DNA of 64,000 bases from Schaedlerella glycyrrhizinilytica_A (GTDB lineage Bacteria > Bacillota > Clostridia > Lachnospirales > Lachnospiraceae): assembly GCF_042852765.1 (NCBI RefSeq), contig NZ_AP031414.1; one strand, 5' to 3'. Each line of letters begins with the position of its first letter. Position 1 is the stretch's first letter. Below are positions 1-8,019 of the stretch, one piece after another. A program made the position numbers and the translations under genes. Under the pieces are notes generated by a model that had not been told where the DNA came from, did not search any database, and worked only from the letters and a program-made list of their open reading frames with translations.

Positions 1-1
1 G

Positions 2-1327
2 ATGGCATTGGATGCAGTAAGAGAAGGTGTCGGACCTGCATTTCCGATCGAGATCCGTCTTTCCGGAGATGATCTGACAGAAAGCGGTCTGGGATTGGAA
101 GATTGTGTGAAGGTAGCAGAAATGGTAGATGACAAGGTTGACTTGATCAACGTATCTTGTGGAAACCATGAAGATCCGGACATGTTCTGCCGTACACATC
201 CGTCGGCATTTTATCCGCGCGGCGTCAATGTGTATCTGGCAGCAGAGATCAAAAAACATGTAAAAACACCGGTAGCCTGCGTAGGTTCTCTGAACGATCC
301 GGCGCAGATGGAAGAAATCATCGCATCCGGTCAGGCTGATGTTGTGGAAATTGGACGTGCAATGCTTGCAGATCCATATTTGGCAAAGAAAGCATTGTGT
401 GGCTGTGCAGAAGATATTACACCATGCTTGCGCTGTTATGAATGTTTCGGAGAGACCGGAACGAGCGAGACGGTAAAATGTTCAGTAAATCCGACGATGG
501 GACAGCAGCTTCCGGAAAAATACGGAAGACCGGAGCCGGAAATGAAAAAACGTGTCTTGATCGTGGGCGGCGGTCCGGCAGGAATGCAGGCGGCGCTTAC
601 CGCAGCGGCAAGAGGTCATCAGGTAACTTTGGCAGAAAAGGCAGATCGGCTTGGAGGAAATCTGTACGCCGCATCCGCACCATATTTCAAAAAAGATATT
701 GCGGATTTCTGTGAAGTGATGAAAAAACGTGTCGCAAGATCTGCGGTTGAGGTACGTTTGAATACAGAAGTGACACCGGAATTTGTAGAAGCATTTGATC
801 CGGATGCATTGATCGTTGCGATCGGTTCAAAAGAATTGGTTCCGAGGATCAAAGGAATTGACGGAGCAAATGTAGTGATGGCGGCAGATGCAGAACTTCA
901 TCCGGAGAAACTCGGAAAACGAGTAGCGATCATGGGTGGAGGTCTTGTAGGAACCGAAGCAGCCGTTTCATTTGCACGCGAAGGAAAAACTTGTGCTGTG
1001 ATTGAAATGCGTGATCAGGTTGCGGCAGACGCCAACTCTTTCTACCGTGGCGGATTGATGCCGGAAGTAGAAAAATCAGCAGAAATCTATACCAATACCA
1101 TGGTAAAAGAAGTGACAGAAAACGGTGTTCTTTGTGAACGAGGCGGAGAAGAGCTTCTGATCGAAGCGGACAGCGTTGTATGTGCGCTTGGTTATCGCTC
1201 CGAGTACGATAAGGTAGATGCACTTTGTGAGAAAGTAGACGAATCTTATGTGATCGGCGACTGCAGTAAAGTCGGACTGATCTACCATGCGGTAAATCAG
1301 GGATATTATACGGCGGTGCGGTTGTAA
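2..1327 (+). CDS. NADH:flavin oxidoreductase (Old Yellow Enzyme family), 5'-truncated
   Basis: The C-terminal 441 residues of a two-part flavoenzyme; the start lies outside the window. The first ~130 residues are the end of an FMN-binding TIM barrel (the GQADVVEIGRAMLADP stretch is typical of the family). A cysteine cluster follows at about residues 133-159 (CxxCYxC, then KCSVNP), the usual [4Fe-4S] site, and then an FAD/NAD(P)-binding half with GGGPAGMQAA near residue 188 and a second dinucleotide site GGGLVGTEAA near 315. This order matches 2,4-dienoyl-CoA reductase and the bile-acid enzymes BaiCD/BaiH, which reduce C=C bonds of enoates and similar compounds. The substrate cannot be read from sequence. 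A hairpin terminator follows the gene. Confidence 0.9.
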   Translation: MALDAVREGVGPAFPIEIRLSGDDLTESGLGLEDCVKVAEMVDDKVDLINVSCGNHEDPDMFCRTHPSAFYPRGVNVYLAAEIKKHVKTPVACVGSLNDPAQMEEIIASGQADVVEIGRAMLADPYLAKKALCGCAEDITPCLRCYECFGETGTSETVKCSVNPTMGQQLPEKYGRPEPEMKKRVLIVGGGPAGMQAALTAAARGHQVTLAEKADRLGGNLYAASAPYFKKDIADFCEVMKKRVARSAVEVRLNTEVTPEFVEAFDPDALIVAIGSKELVPRIKGIDGANVVMAADAELHPEKLGKRVAIMGGGLVGTEAAVSFAREGKTCAVIEMRDQVAADANSFYRGGLMPEVEKSAEIYTNTMVKEVTENGVLCERGGEELLIEADSVVCALGYRSEYDKVDALCEKVDESYVIGDCSKVGLIYHAVNQGYYTAVRL

Positions 1328-1402
1328 GAAATAGCTCTGTACATTGGCATTACGGTTTATTCAGAATATTGTGAGGGAAATATAAGAGGGAAAAGCATAA
1401 TG

Positions 1403-1457
1403 AGGGTATCTTCACGCTGTCTGTCGGATGGAGGGAAGATACCCTTGCTTTCTGTTT
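1403..1457 (+). terminator. Rho-independent terminator after the flavin oxidoreductase
   Basis: An 11-bp perfect stem (AGGGTATCTTC at 1403-1413 with GAAGATACCCT at 1435-1445) is followed by a T-rich stretch. It separates the oxidoreductase from the GntR-type regulator. Confidence 0.75.
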
Positions 1458-1466
1458 GAAATGAAG

Positions 1467-1496
1467 TTGTATTTGAACAGGGCGGTAGTATATAAT
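1467..1496 (+). promoter_or_regulatory. Likely sigma-A promoter of the GntR/FadR gene
   Basis: TTGTAT (1467-1472), 18 bp, TATAAT (1491-1496). The -10 box is perfect and the -35 box is weak. It lies 41 bp before the start codon of the regulator gene. Confidence 0.5.
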
Positions 1497-1536
1497 GATT
1501 TCAAAATACTGCATCAACTTGAAATGAGGAATTGAT

Positions 1537-2238
1537 ATGAGTGAACTAAAGAATTTAAAAGGAAAGCTGTTGGTGGAACAGGTTGAGGAGAATCTGTGGG
1601 AACTGATCCGGCGGACACCCTATCGTGCAGGGCAGAAACTTCCGAACGAATACCGGTTGTCCGAACAGTTTGGTGTGAGCAGAAGCACCATAAGAGAGGC
1701 AATTCGGAGCTTGAGTTCCAAAGGGATTTTGGAAGTGCGGAGAGGATCGGGAACGTATGTGGTAGAGGCAATGCTCCCGGAAAATGATCCGCTTGGAATC
1801 AAAGATTTTGAAGATAAAGAAGTGATCGCTCTGGATTTGGTAGAGGTACGTCTGATGATAGAACCGGCTATGGCAGAGGCAGCGGCGCGAAACGCAACAG
1901 AAACGGAAATCGAAGAATTGAAACGACTCTGTGATCTTGTGGAAGAAAAGGGGCTTCACGGAGAGAATTATGTTGAAGAAGATATCGCATTTCATTGTTA
2001 TGTGGCGGAATGTTCCAGAAATAAGGTTGTAGAACAGTTGATTCCGATCATCGATACTGCGGTAATGATGTTTGTGAACATTACGCATAAAGGATTGCTG
2101 AACGAGACGATCCGCACCCACAGGGAGGTGGTGGATGCGATTGCAAACCGCGATCCGGTAGGCGCGAGAAATTCGATGCAGATGCATATGACGTATAACA
2201 GAAGCTTGATCTTAAAGCAGATCAAAGAAAGAAAATAA
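1537..2238 (+). CDS. GntR-family transcriptional regulator, FadR subfamily
   Basis: A 233-residue regulator. Residues ~10-75 form the winged helix-turn-helix (PNEYRLSEQFGVSRSTIREA, then the wing EVRRGSGTYV). The rest is an all-helical FCD-type effector domain with a metal-binding pattern: the D/H residues in DIAFHCYVAE and the late histidine in TIRTHREVVDAI. FadR-subfamily members usually repress catabolic genes and are released by a small organic acid. The gene sits directly upstream of the dehydratase-esterase-carrier genes, and the intervening 250 bp holds two short palindromes that could be its operators, so it probably controls them. The family is certain; the effector is unknown. Confidence 0.92.
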   Translation: MSELKNLKGKLLVEQVEENLWELIRRTPYRAGQKLPNEYRLSEQFGVSRSTIREAIRSLSSKGILEVRRGSGTYVVEAMLPENDPLGIKDFEDKEVIALDLVEVRLMIEPAMAEAAARNATETEIEELKRLCDLVEEKGLHGENYVEEDIAFHCYVAECSRNKVVEQLIPIIDTAVMMFVNITHKGLLNETIRTHREVVDAIANRDPVGARNSMQMHMTYNRSLILKQIKERK

Positions 2239-2292
2239 TATAAAACAAATAATAGAAAGCAAAGTGGTTTGTAAAAAGGTGTTTGGCAAAAG

Positions 2293-2450
2293 TTGTCCGA
2301 CATCTTTTTTCGCGTTTTTAAGAAAATATGTAAAATTAGTGAAAAATAGACAAGAAAAAGGAGTGAAATACAGAAAAAAACAAGTTTTATATGGCAAAAA
2401 GTAGAACACAGGCTGTCCGTCTTGTCTGATGAGTTTGTGTATGATATTGT
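2293..2450 (+). promoter_or_regulatory. Putative GntR operators and promoter of the dehydratase unit
   Basis: The 250-bp AT-rich gap before the dehydratase gene holds two similar short motifs, TTGTCCGACAT at 2293 and TTGTCTGATGA at 2422. The first contains the palindrome GTCcGAC, like FadR-subfamily sites. The second overlaps the -35 box of a possible promoter (TTGTCT, 17 bp, TATTGT at 2445-2450). That placement would suit repression by the upstream regulator. Only two copies are visible, so this is tentative. Confidence 0.4.
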
Positions 2451-2509
2451 TTGGTATAAACAAAAGGCGCTGTTTGTTTTAAAAGAAAGTAATGAGGAGA
2501 TATGTTGAA

Positions 2510-4234
2510 ATGAAAGAACTGCATAGTCAGGAAGTACGAAAACTGGCACCGGAAAATGATCCGTTAAAAATCGGCATGGGTTGGACTGTTGAAGATTTGG
2601 AAAAGCCGCAGATTTTGGTGGAGAGTACATTTGGAGACAGTCATCCGGGAAGTGCACACCTGGATCTTTTTGTGGAAAGAGCTGTAGAAGGGATTTCCAA
2701 AGAGGGAGGCAAGGGTGCAAGATATTTTGCAACGGATATTTGTGACGGAATCGCGCAGGGACATGACGGGATCAATTATTCTCTGGCTTCCAGAGATATG
2801 ATTGCAAACATGATTGAAATTCACGGAAATGCGACCGGATTTGATGCAGGAGTGTTCATTGCAAGCTGTGATAAATCCGTTCCGGCAATCTTGATGGGGA
2901 TCGGGCGGCTGAATCTTCCGGCTGTTGTCGTGACCGGTGGCGTAATGGAAGCGGGACCGGATCTGCTGACCTTGGAACAGATCGGTATGTATTCTGCGAT
3001 GTATCAGCGAGGGGAGATTTCCGAGGATAAGTTTCTCTATTATAAGCATCATGCCTGTCCATCCTGCGGAGCATGTTCTTTTATGGGGACGGCATCGACC
3101 ATGCAGATCATGGCGGAAGCGCTTGGGCTTATGATCCCAGGAACCGCATTGATGCCTGCGACTTGTGATGAATTGAAAACGGCGGCATATCAGGCTGGAG
3201 AATTGGCTGTGAAGCTGGCGCGATCCGGTTTGACTGCAAGGGATATTGTGACAAAGGATTCGTTTGAAAATGCGATCATGGTGCACGCGGCTATTTCGGG
3301 TTCGACAAACTCATTGCTGCATATTCCGGCGATCGCACATGAATTTGGAATTGAAATTGATGCAGATACATTTGACAGAATGCACAGGAATGCACATTAT
3401 CTGCTGGATATCAGACCGGCAGGAAAATGGCCGGCACAATTTTTCTATTATGCAGGCGGCGTTCCGAGAATTATGGAAGAAATCAAATCCATGCTTCACT
3501 TAGATGCCAGAACGATCAATGGAAGAACAGTCGGGGAGAATCTGGAAAAGCTGAAGAAAGACGGTTTCTATGAGAAATGTGAGTCCTATTTGGAACCATG
3601 GGGGCTGAAAGCAACCGATGTGATCCGCACCTTTGAGAAACCGATCGGAACAAACGGAACGGTAGCGATTTTGAGAGGCAATCTGGCGCCGGACGGGGCA
3701 GTTGTGAAACATTCGGCAGTGCCGAAAGAAATGTTCCACGCAGTACTTCAGGCACGACCGTTTGATTCCGAAGAAGAGGCGATCGAAGCAGTTCTGACAC
3801 ATAAGATCCGACCGGGAGATGCGGTGATCATCCGGTATGAGGGACCGGTTGGTTCGGGAATGCCGGAGATGTTTTATACGACGGAGGCGATCGCTTCCGA
3901 TGAATCACTCGCAAAAAGTATTGCGCTGATCACGGACGGAAGATTTTCAGGGGCATCCAAAGGTCCGGCAATCGGACATGTTTCTCCGGAGGCGGCTGCG
4001 GGCGGACCAATCGCATTTTTGGAAACAGATGATTTGATTTTGTTAGATATTGAAGAGCGAAAACTGGAAATCATCGGTGTCAAAGGACAGAAGCTTGCAG
4101 AGGAAGAGATAGAAAAAATTCTTGAAGAGAGAAAGCGGGCGTGGATACCGAAAGAAGAAAAATATAAAAGCGGCGTGCTGAAGATCTATTCGGAACATGC
4201 AGTATCTCCGATGAAAGGCGGATATATGGAGTAA
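2510..4234 (+). CDS. IlvD/Edd-family dehydratase, probably for a sugar acid
   Basis: A 574-residue enzyme of the dihydroxy-acid / 6-phosphogluconate dehydratase family, Fe-S enzymes that dehydrate 2,3-dihydroxy acids to 2-keto acids. Visible signatures: CDKSVPAILMG and CPSCGACSFMGTASTMQ (cluster cysteines and the phosphate/magnesium-site neighbourhood), and ALITDGRFSG near the C-terminus. The MGTASTM wording is closer to sugar-acid dehydratases than to the CSGMFTANSM of biosynthetic IlvD. The neighbours (FadR-type regulator, esterase, anion carrier) also speak for catabolism, and no other branched-chain amino acid genes are near. I start at 2510, not 2492, because AGGAGA at 2495-2500 then lies nine bases before the ATG. 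The exact substrate is open. Confidence 0.85.
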   Translation: MKELHSQEVRKLAPENDPLKIGMGWTVEDLEKPQILVESTFGDSHPGSAHLDLFVERAVEGISKEGGKGARYFATDICDGIAQGHDGINYSLASRDMIANMIEIHGNATGFDAGVFIASCDKSVPAILMGIGRLNLPAVVVTGGVMEAGPDLLTLEQIGMYSAMYQRGEISEDKFLYYKHHACPSCGACSFMGTASTMQIMAEALGLMIPGTALMPATCDELKTAAYQAGELAVKLARSGLTARDIVTKDSFENAIMVHAAISGSTNSLLHIPAIAHEFGIEIDADTFDRMHRNAHYLLDIRPAGKWPAQFFYYAGGVPRIMEEIKSMLHLDARTINGRTVGENLEKLKKDGFYEKCESYLEPWGLKATDVIRTFEKPIGTNGTVAILRGNLAPDGAVVKHSAVPKEMFHAVLQARPFDSEEEAIEAVLTHKIRPGDAVIIRYEGPVGSGMPEMFYTTEAIASDESLAKSIALITDGRFSGASKGPAIGHVSPEAAAGGPIAFLETDDLILLDIEERKLEIIGVKGQKLAEEEIEKILEERKRAWIPKEEKYKSGVLKIYSEHAVSPMKGGYME

Positions 4235-4300
4235 AAGGCGGGGAAGACAGGGAGCAAAAAACTTAAGAGTCGGATAAAAAAGAAAAACGGGAGGAAGATT

Positions 4301-5122
4301 ATGGCATCAATTAGTTTAAAAATCTATTCAGCAGCGTTAAAAACGAGAACAAATGTGAATGTGATCATACCGACACTTTTGCCGGCGCAGGATGGGATGA
4401 ATAAAAGAGAGCATGAATTTGCAAGATTCTATGAAACACATGGATGTTATCCGGTGTTGTATCTGCTTCATGGAACTTATGGTGATGAGGGGGACTGGCA
4501 GAGATTTTCCAGAATCGAAGATTATGCCCGTCACCACAATGTAGTTGTGGTTATGCCGTATGGTGAAAATGGAGCTTACCGGAATGCGAAATCAGGAAAA
4601 GATTATGAAGTATATATTACGGAAGAACTTCCGAAAGTGATACAGTGGATGTTTCCTGTTTCTAAGAAACGAGAAGATACCTATATTGCAGGACTTTCCA
4701 TGGGAGGTGGAGGAGCTGTGAGATTGGGACTCTCACATCCGGAAGTGTATGGATATACAATCGGGCTTTCCGCCGACTTCGGATTGATCACAGAGAACGT
4801 AAAGAATAATGAATTTACGGTCTGGTCACATGCATTTGAAGGAGTAGATCTGGATGCAGACGAGACATCAAACAGTTATAAACTTGCAGAAAAAGCGATG
4901 ACGGAGGAAAGAAACAGAACAAGGCTGTATCTTGCATGTGGCACAGAAGACTTTCTTTATCAGGAGAACTGCCGTTTTCATGAATATTTGGATGAAATCG
5001 GATATGAGCATGAGTTTTCAACGAGAGAGGGCAACCATAACTGGGATTTCTGGGACAGTGAGATTAAAAAAGTATTGGACTGGCTTCCGCTTACGCCGAT
5101 TGAGCAGGAACTGGGCTTTTAA
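4301..5122 (+). CDS. Alpha/beta-hydrolase esterase (esterase D / tributyrin-esterase type)
   Basis: A 273-residue cytosolic esterase. An oxyanion-hole region (PVLYLLHGTYGDEGDW), the nucleophile elbow GLSMGGGGA and a late histidine in REGNHNWDFWD give the Ser-Asp-His triad order of the esterase D/feruloyl-esterase group. It lacks a signal peptide. GGAGG at 4290-4294 precedes the ATG. It lies between the dehydratase and the SLC13-like carrier on the same strand with short gaps, so it is probably co-transcribed. In that context it could open an ester or lactone before dehydration. The hydrolase assignment is firm and the role is inference. Confidence 0.88.
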   Translation: MASISLKIYSAALKTRTNVNVIIPTLLPAQDGMNKREHEFARFYETHGCYPVLYLLHGTYGDEGDWQRFSRIEDYARHHNVVVVMPYGENGAYRNAKSGKDYEVYITEELPKVIQWMFPVSKKREDTYIAGLSMGGGGAVRLGLSHPEVYGYTIGLSADFGLITENVKNNEFTVWSHAFEGVDLDADETSNSYKLAEKAMTEERNRTRLYLACGTEDFLYQENCRFHEYLDEIGYEHEFSTREGNHNWDFWDSEIKKVLDWLPLTPIEQELGF

Positions 5123-5155
5123 AAAGATGGAGAGGAAAAGAGGAGGATATCAAGA

Positions 5156-6430
5156 ATGGATGCTTATATTGTGATCGGGGTTATGATCTTGATGATCGTT
5201 GCCTTTGTAATGAATAAATGGCCTTTTGGACTTATCACAATGTCATGTTGTATCATTTTAGGAGTGACAGGTGTTTTGGATGCATCCGGCACATTTGCGG
5301 GATTCTGCAATCCGTTTGTCGTTATGCTGGCAGGTTCATTTGTTGTTACAAATGCACTTGCAAAAACAAGTTTTATTTCAAATGTCCAGAAAAGGATCAT
5401 ACAGCTCCAAAATGGAAAATCCGGATTTCGCCTGATGGCAATCTTTGTGATCGCGATTATTGTGTTGTCAACATTCATGCCGGGACCGGCAATGCTTGCA
5501 ATTATCATTGTGATGGCGAGAAACTTAAGTGATGCAGGAGAAGTGAATGCGGCGAGAATCATATTTCCGGCAGCAGCGCTGACTACGCTCTGGAATGGAA
5601 GAATCCCGTTTGGAATCGGAGCCGGAAATTTTGCGATTCTGAATGGATTTCTGGAACCGTATGGAGATCAGTATGTAGTTGGAATGTTTGACCCGATGAA
5701 AGCAGGATTGATACCCGGAATTTTACTCGCACTGTATACGATTTTCTGTTATAAACTGCTCCCGCATAAAAGTGTAGACCGCAGTGTGGAGAATGAAGCG
5801 GCGGCAGCAGGTGTAGCGGAAGTAAAGATGTCAAAACGGGATGAAATTATTACATACATTACATTTTGTATGATGCTTGCGTTTATGGTATTGAATCAGT
5901 TCACGGGGGATCTGTTGTATATTGGACCGGCTTTGTGTGCGGTATTCCTTGTATTTATGAAGATTATTACAGTGGAAGATGTAAAACAAGGTATCACGGT
6001 AGATTTGATCTTTATGCTTGCGGGTATCTTTACATTAACGACTGCATTGTCGGAGACGGGAGCAGGACAACTGATCGGAGAGTCGATCTTGTCTCTGTTT
6101 GGCGGAGCATCTACTCAATTCGGACTGATCGCTCTGTTTGGCGGTATTACGATTGTGATCACCAACTTTATGAGTAATAATGCAACGATGTATTCCGTGA
6201 TCCCGGTAGCGATCACAACGGCTTTGGCAGCCGGATTGAATCCGATTCCTGTCATTCTTACAGTTGATGTGACTGCAAAATGCGCATGTCTGCTGCCTTG
6301 TTCTTCGGGAGAAGCGGCAATGTGTCACGGGGCAAGTGGATATACATTAAAAGAAACATGGAAGTTTACACTTCCGGCATGTGCAATTTTCTATGTCGGA
6401 ACACTTGTTGGAACGTATCTCTTCTTTTAA
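5156..6430 (+). CDS. SLC13/DASS-like anion permease
   Basis: A 424-residue integral membrane protein with about 11 hydrophobic segments, arranged as two halves around a hydrophilic loop at residues ~200-225 that carries a KMSKRDE start to the second half. The half-repeat layout and the re-entrant loop-like stretches (GFCNPFVVMLAGSFVV; GGITIVITNFMSNNATMYS) resemble the ion-transporter superfamily that includes SLC13 di- and tricarboxylate carriers. It should import a carboxylate at the plasma membrane, fitting the preceding acid dehydratase. It is the last gene of the unit; a strong terminator follows. Confidence 0.8.
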   Translation: MDAYIVIGVMILMIVAFVMNKWPFGLITMSCCIILGVTGVLDASGTFAGFCNPFVVMLAGSFVVTNALAKTSFISNVQKRIIQLQNGKSGFRLMAIFVIAIIVLSTFMPGPAMLAIIIVMARNLSDAGEVNAARIIFPAAALTTLWNGRIPFGIGAGNFAILNGFLEPYGDQYVVGMFDPMKAGLIPGILLALYTIFCYKLLPHKSVDRSVENEAAAAGVAEVKMSKRDEIITYITFCMMLAFMVLNQFTGDLLYIGPALCAVFLVFMKIITVEDVKQGITVDLIFMLAGIFTLTTALSETGAGQLIGESILSLFGGASTQFGLIALFGGITIVITNFMSNNATMYSVIPVAITTALAAGLNPIPVILTVDVTAKCACLLPCSSGEAAMCHGASGYTLKETWKFTLPACAIFYVGTLVGTYLFF

Positions 6431-6466
6431 ATAAGAAGAAAACAATAAAATATAAGAGGGAAAAAA

Positions 6467-6493
6467 GGTGAGCGGTGAAGCGCTCACCTTTTT
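6467..6493 (+). terminator. Rho-independent terminator of the dehydratase unit
   Basis: An 8-bp GC-rich stem (GGTGAGCG / CGCTCACC) with a 6-base loop is followed directly by TTTTT. Confidence 0.92.
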
Positions 6494-6509
6494 GATTTCA
6501 AAAGGAATG

Positions 6510-6537
6510 TTGCTTTTTATAGGAGATTATTTATAAT
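6510..6537 (+). promoter_or_regulatory. Likely sigma-A promoter of the wall-binding protein gene
   Basis: TTGCTT (6510-6515), 16 bp, TATAAT (6532-6537), about 50 bp upstream of the start codon, which has a GGGAGG ribosome binding site. Confidence 0.55.
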
Positions 6538-6586
6538 AAAAGGAAGAGATTATTTACAGATCAAGAGAGAGAAAGGGAGGTTTTAC

Positions 6587-8002
6587 ATGAAAAGAAATAT
6601 GAAAAAAACATTGGTATCCGGACTGGTCTTGTCGATGCTTCTTCCGCTTGTTCCGATGGAGCCAGCTGAGGCTGCAGGCTGGAAGCAGGACGGTGCAGGC
6701 TGGTGGTGGCAGGAGGACAACACATCTTATCCGGTGAACACATGGAAACAGATTTATGGTCAGTGGTATTATTTTGACAACAATGGCTACATGCTGGATG
6801 AGGGATGGCATTGGATCAACGGCAGTTGTTATTATATGTATGCGGGCGGAGCAATGGCGTCGAATACATGGATCGGCGGAAGTTATGTGAATGCAAGCGG
6901 AGCATGGGTGACGGATCATTGGGTATCGTCAGCAAACGGCTGGTGGTATCAGCGCGCGGACGGAAGTTATCCGGCAAATGTATGGGAAATGATCGGCGGT
7001 TCCTGGTATTATTTTGACAGTAACGGTTATATGCTGGATAAAGGATGGCATTGGATCAACGGAAATTGTTATTATATGTATGCAGGCGGAGCGATGGCAT
7101 CGAATACATGGATCGGCGATTATTATCTGCGTGCGGATGGTTCTATGGCGACGAATCAGTGGATCGGAAATTGTTGGGTAGGTGCGGATGGAAAATGGGT
7201 TCCGGGAAAGGATCAGAATGACAGACAACCGGAGTATTCTTATGAGGTGTATGCACTGAAACCGTTTGAAACAACGTATACCGGTGAATTTTGTATGGTA
7301 TATTTAAAAACCGAAAATCCGAATGAAGAAGATATTGAATTTACGAATGTAGGTTCTTCTTGGAATTTTGATGATGTGGATTATACTTATGACGATAATC
7401 TCATTTCTTACATTGAAAAAGTTGACGGCGGATATCTGCTCTCGATCTATACAGGTAAAGCAGGCAGTGTGCCGGTTAAGATTTATGAAAAGGATCTTCT
7501 CGTAAAAGAGTTTTCGATTGAAGTACTGGATTATTCAGCTGCCAATGAGGCTTATATGAAGCAGATATTAGATAAGGTTACAACACCGGACATGACGCCG
7601 ATTGAAAAGATGGAGAAAGTATCAGAATATTTGCTTGCGAATTTTGACTATTATACCTGTTTTACAGATGAAAATGGAGGACAGGGCGGTTATGCATGGC
7701 TGATGACCGAATCCGGAGTATGGTGGGAGAACTACCAGTTGAATTCTTATGATTCACCGGCTTTATTATGTAAATTTGCAGAAATGATAGGAGGGTTTGA
7801 AGATATCCATAATTGTTATGGTGACTATCCATATGGAACGGCAGAATGGTATATGTGGCATTATACATGCAGAGTGAAATATCAAGGGAAAGAATATAAT
7901 TTCCAGGGGTGCCCGTATTCCGGAAATCTGGTAGATAAAGATAATATGGAGTATGTCAGCTTCGCACCCGGATCGGATGTATTCGGGGAACGGCTTGCAT
8001 AG
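6587..8002 (+). CDS. Secreted protein with choline-binding-like repeats and a transglutaminase-like tail
   Basis: 471 residues. A signal peptide (residues ~1-30, ending EPAEAA) leads into about nine aromatic-rich wall-binding repeats at residues ~32-205 (GWHWINGSCYYMYAGGAMAS appears almost verbatim twice). Repeats of this type bind choline or related wall polymers and hold the protein on the cell surface. The C-terminal ~170 residues show the outline of a transglutaminase-like fold: a helix with SPALLCKFAEMIGGF, then a histidine in MWHYTCRVKYQGKEYNF. The usual catalytic cysteine position before the helix is not obvious, so the domain may be inactive or binding-only. It is a separate transcription unit from the carrier before it. 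Confidence 0.8.
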   Translation: MKRNMKKTLVSGLVLSMLLPLVPMEPAEAAGWKQDGAGWWWQEDNTSYPVNTWKQIYGQWYYFDNNGYMLDEGWHWINGSCYYMYAGGAMASNTWIGGSYVNASGAWVTDHWVSSANGWWYQRADGSYPANVWEMIGGSWYYFDSNGYMLDKGWHWINGNCYYMYAGGAMASNTWIGDYYLRADGSMATNQWIGNCWVGADGKWVPGKDQNDRQPEYSYEVYALKPFETTYTGEFCMVYLKTENPNEEDIEFTNVGSSWNFDDVDYTYDDNLISYIEKVDGGYLLSIYTGKAGSVPVKIYEKDLLVKEFSIEVLDYSAANEAYMKQILDKVTTPDMTPIEKMEKVSEYLLANFDYYTCFTDENGGQGGYAWLMTESGVWWENYQLNSYDSPALLCKFAEMIGGFEDIHNCYGDYPYGTAEWYMWHYTCRVKYQGKEYNFQGCPYSGNLVDKDNMEYVSFAPGSDVFGERLA

Positions 8003-8019
8003 AGAAAGGTTAACGAAAG

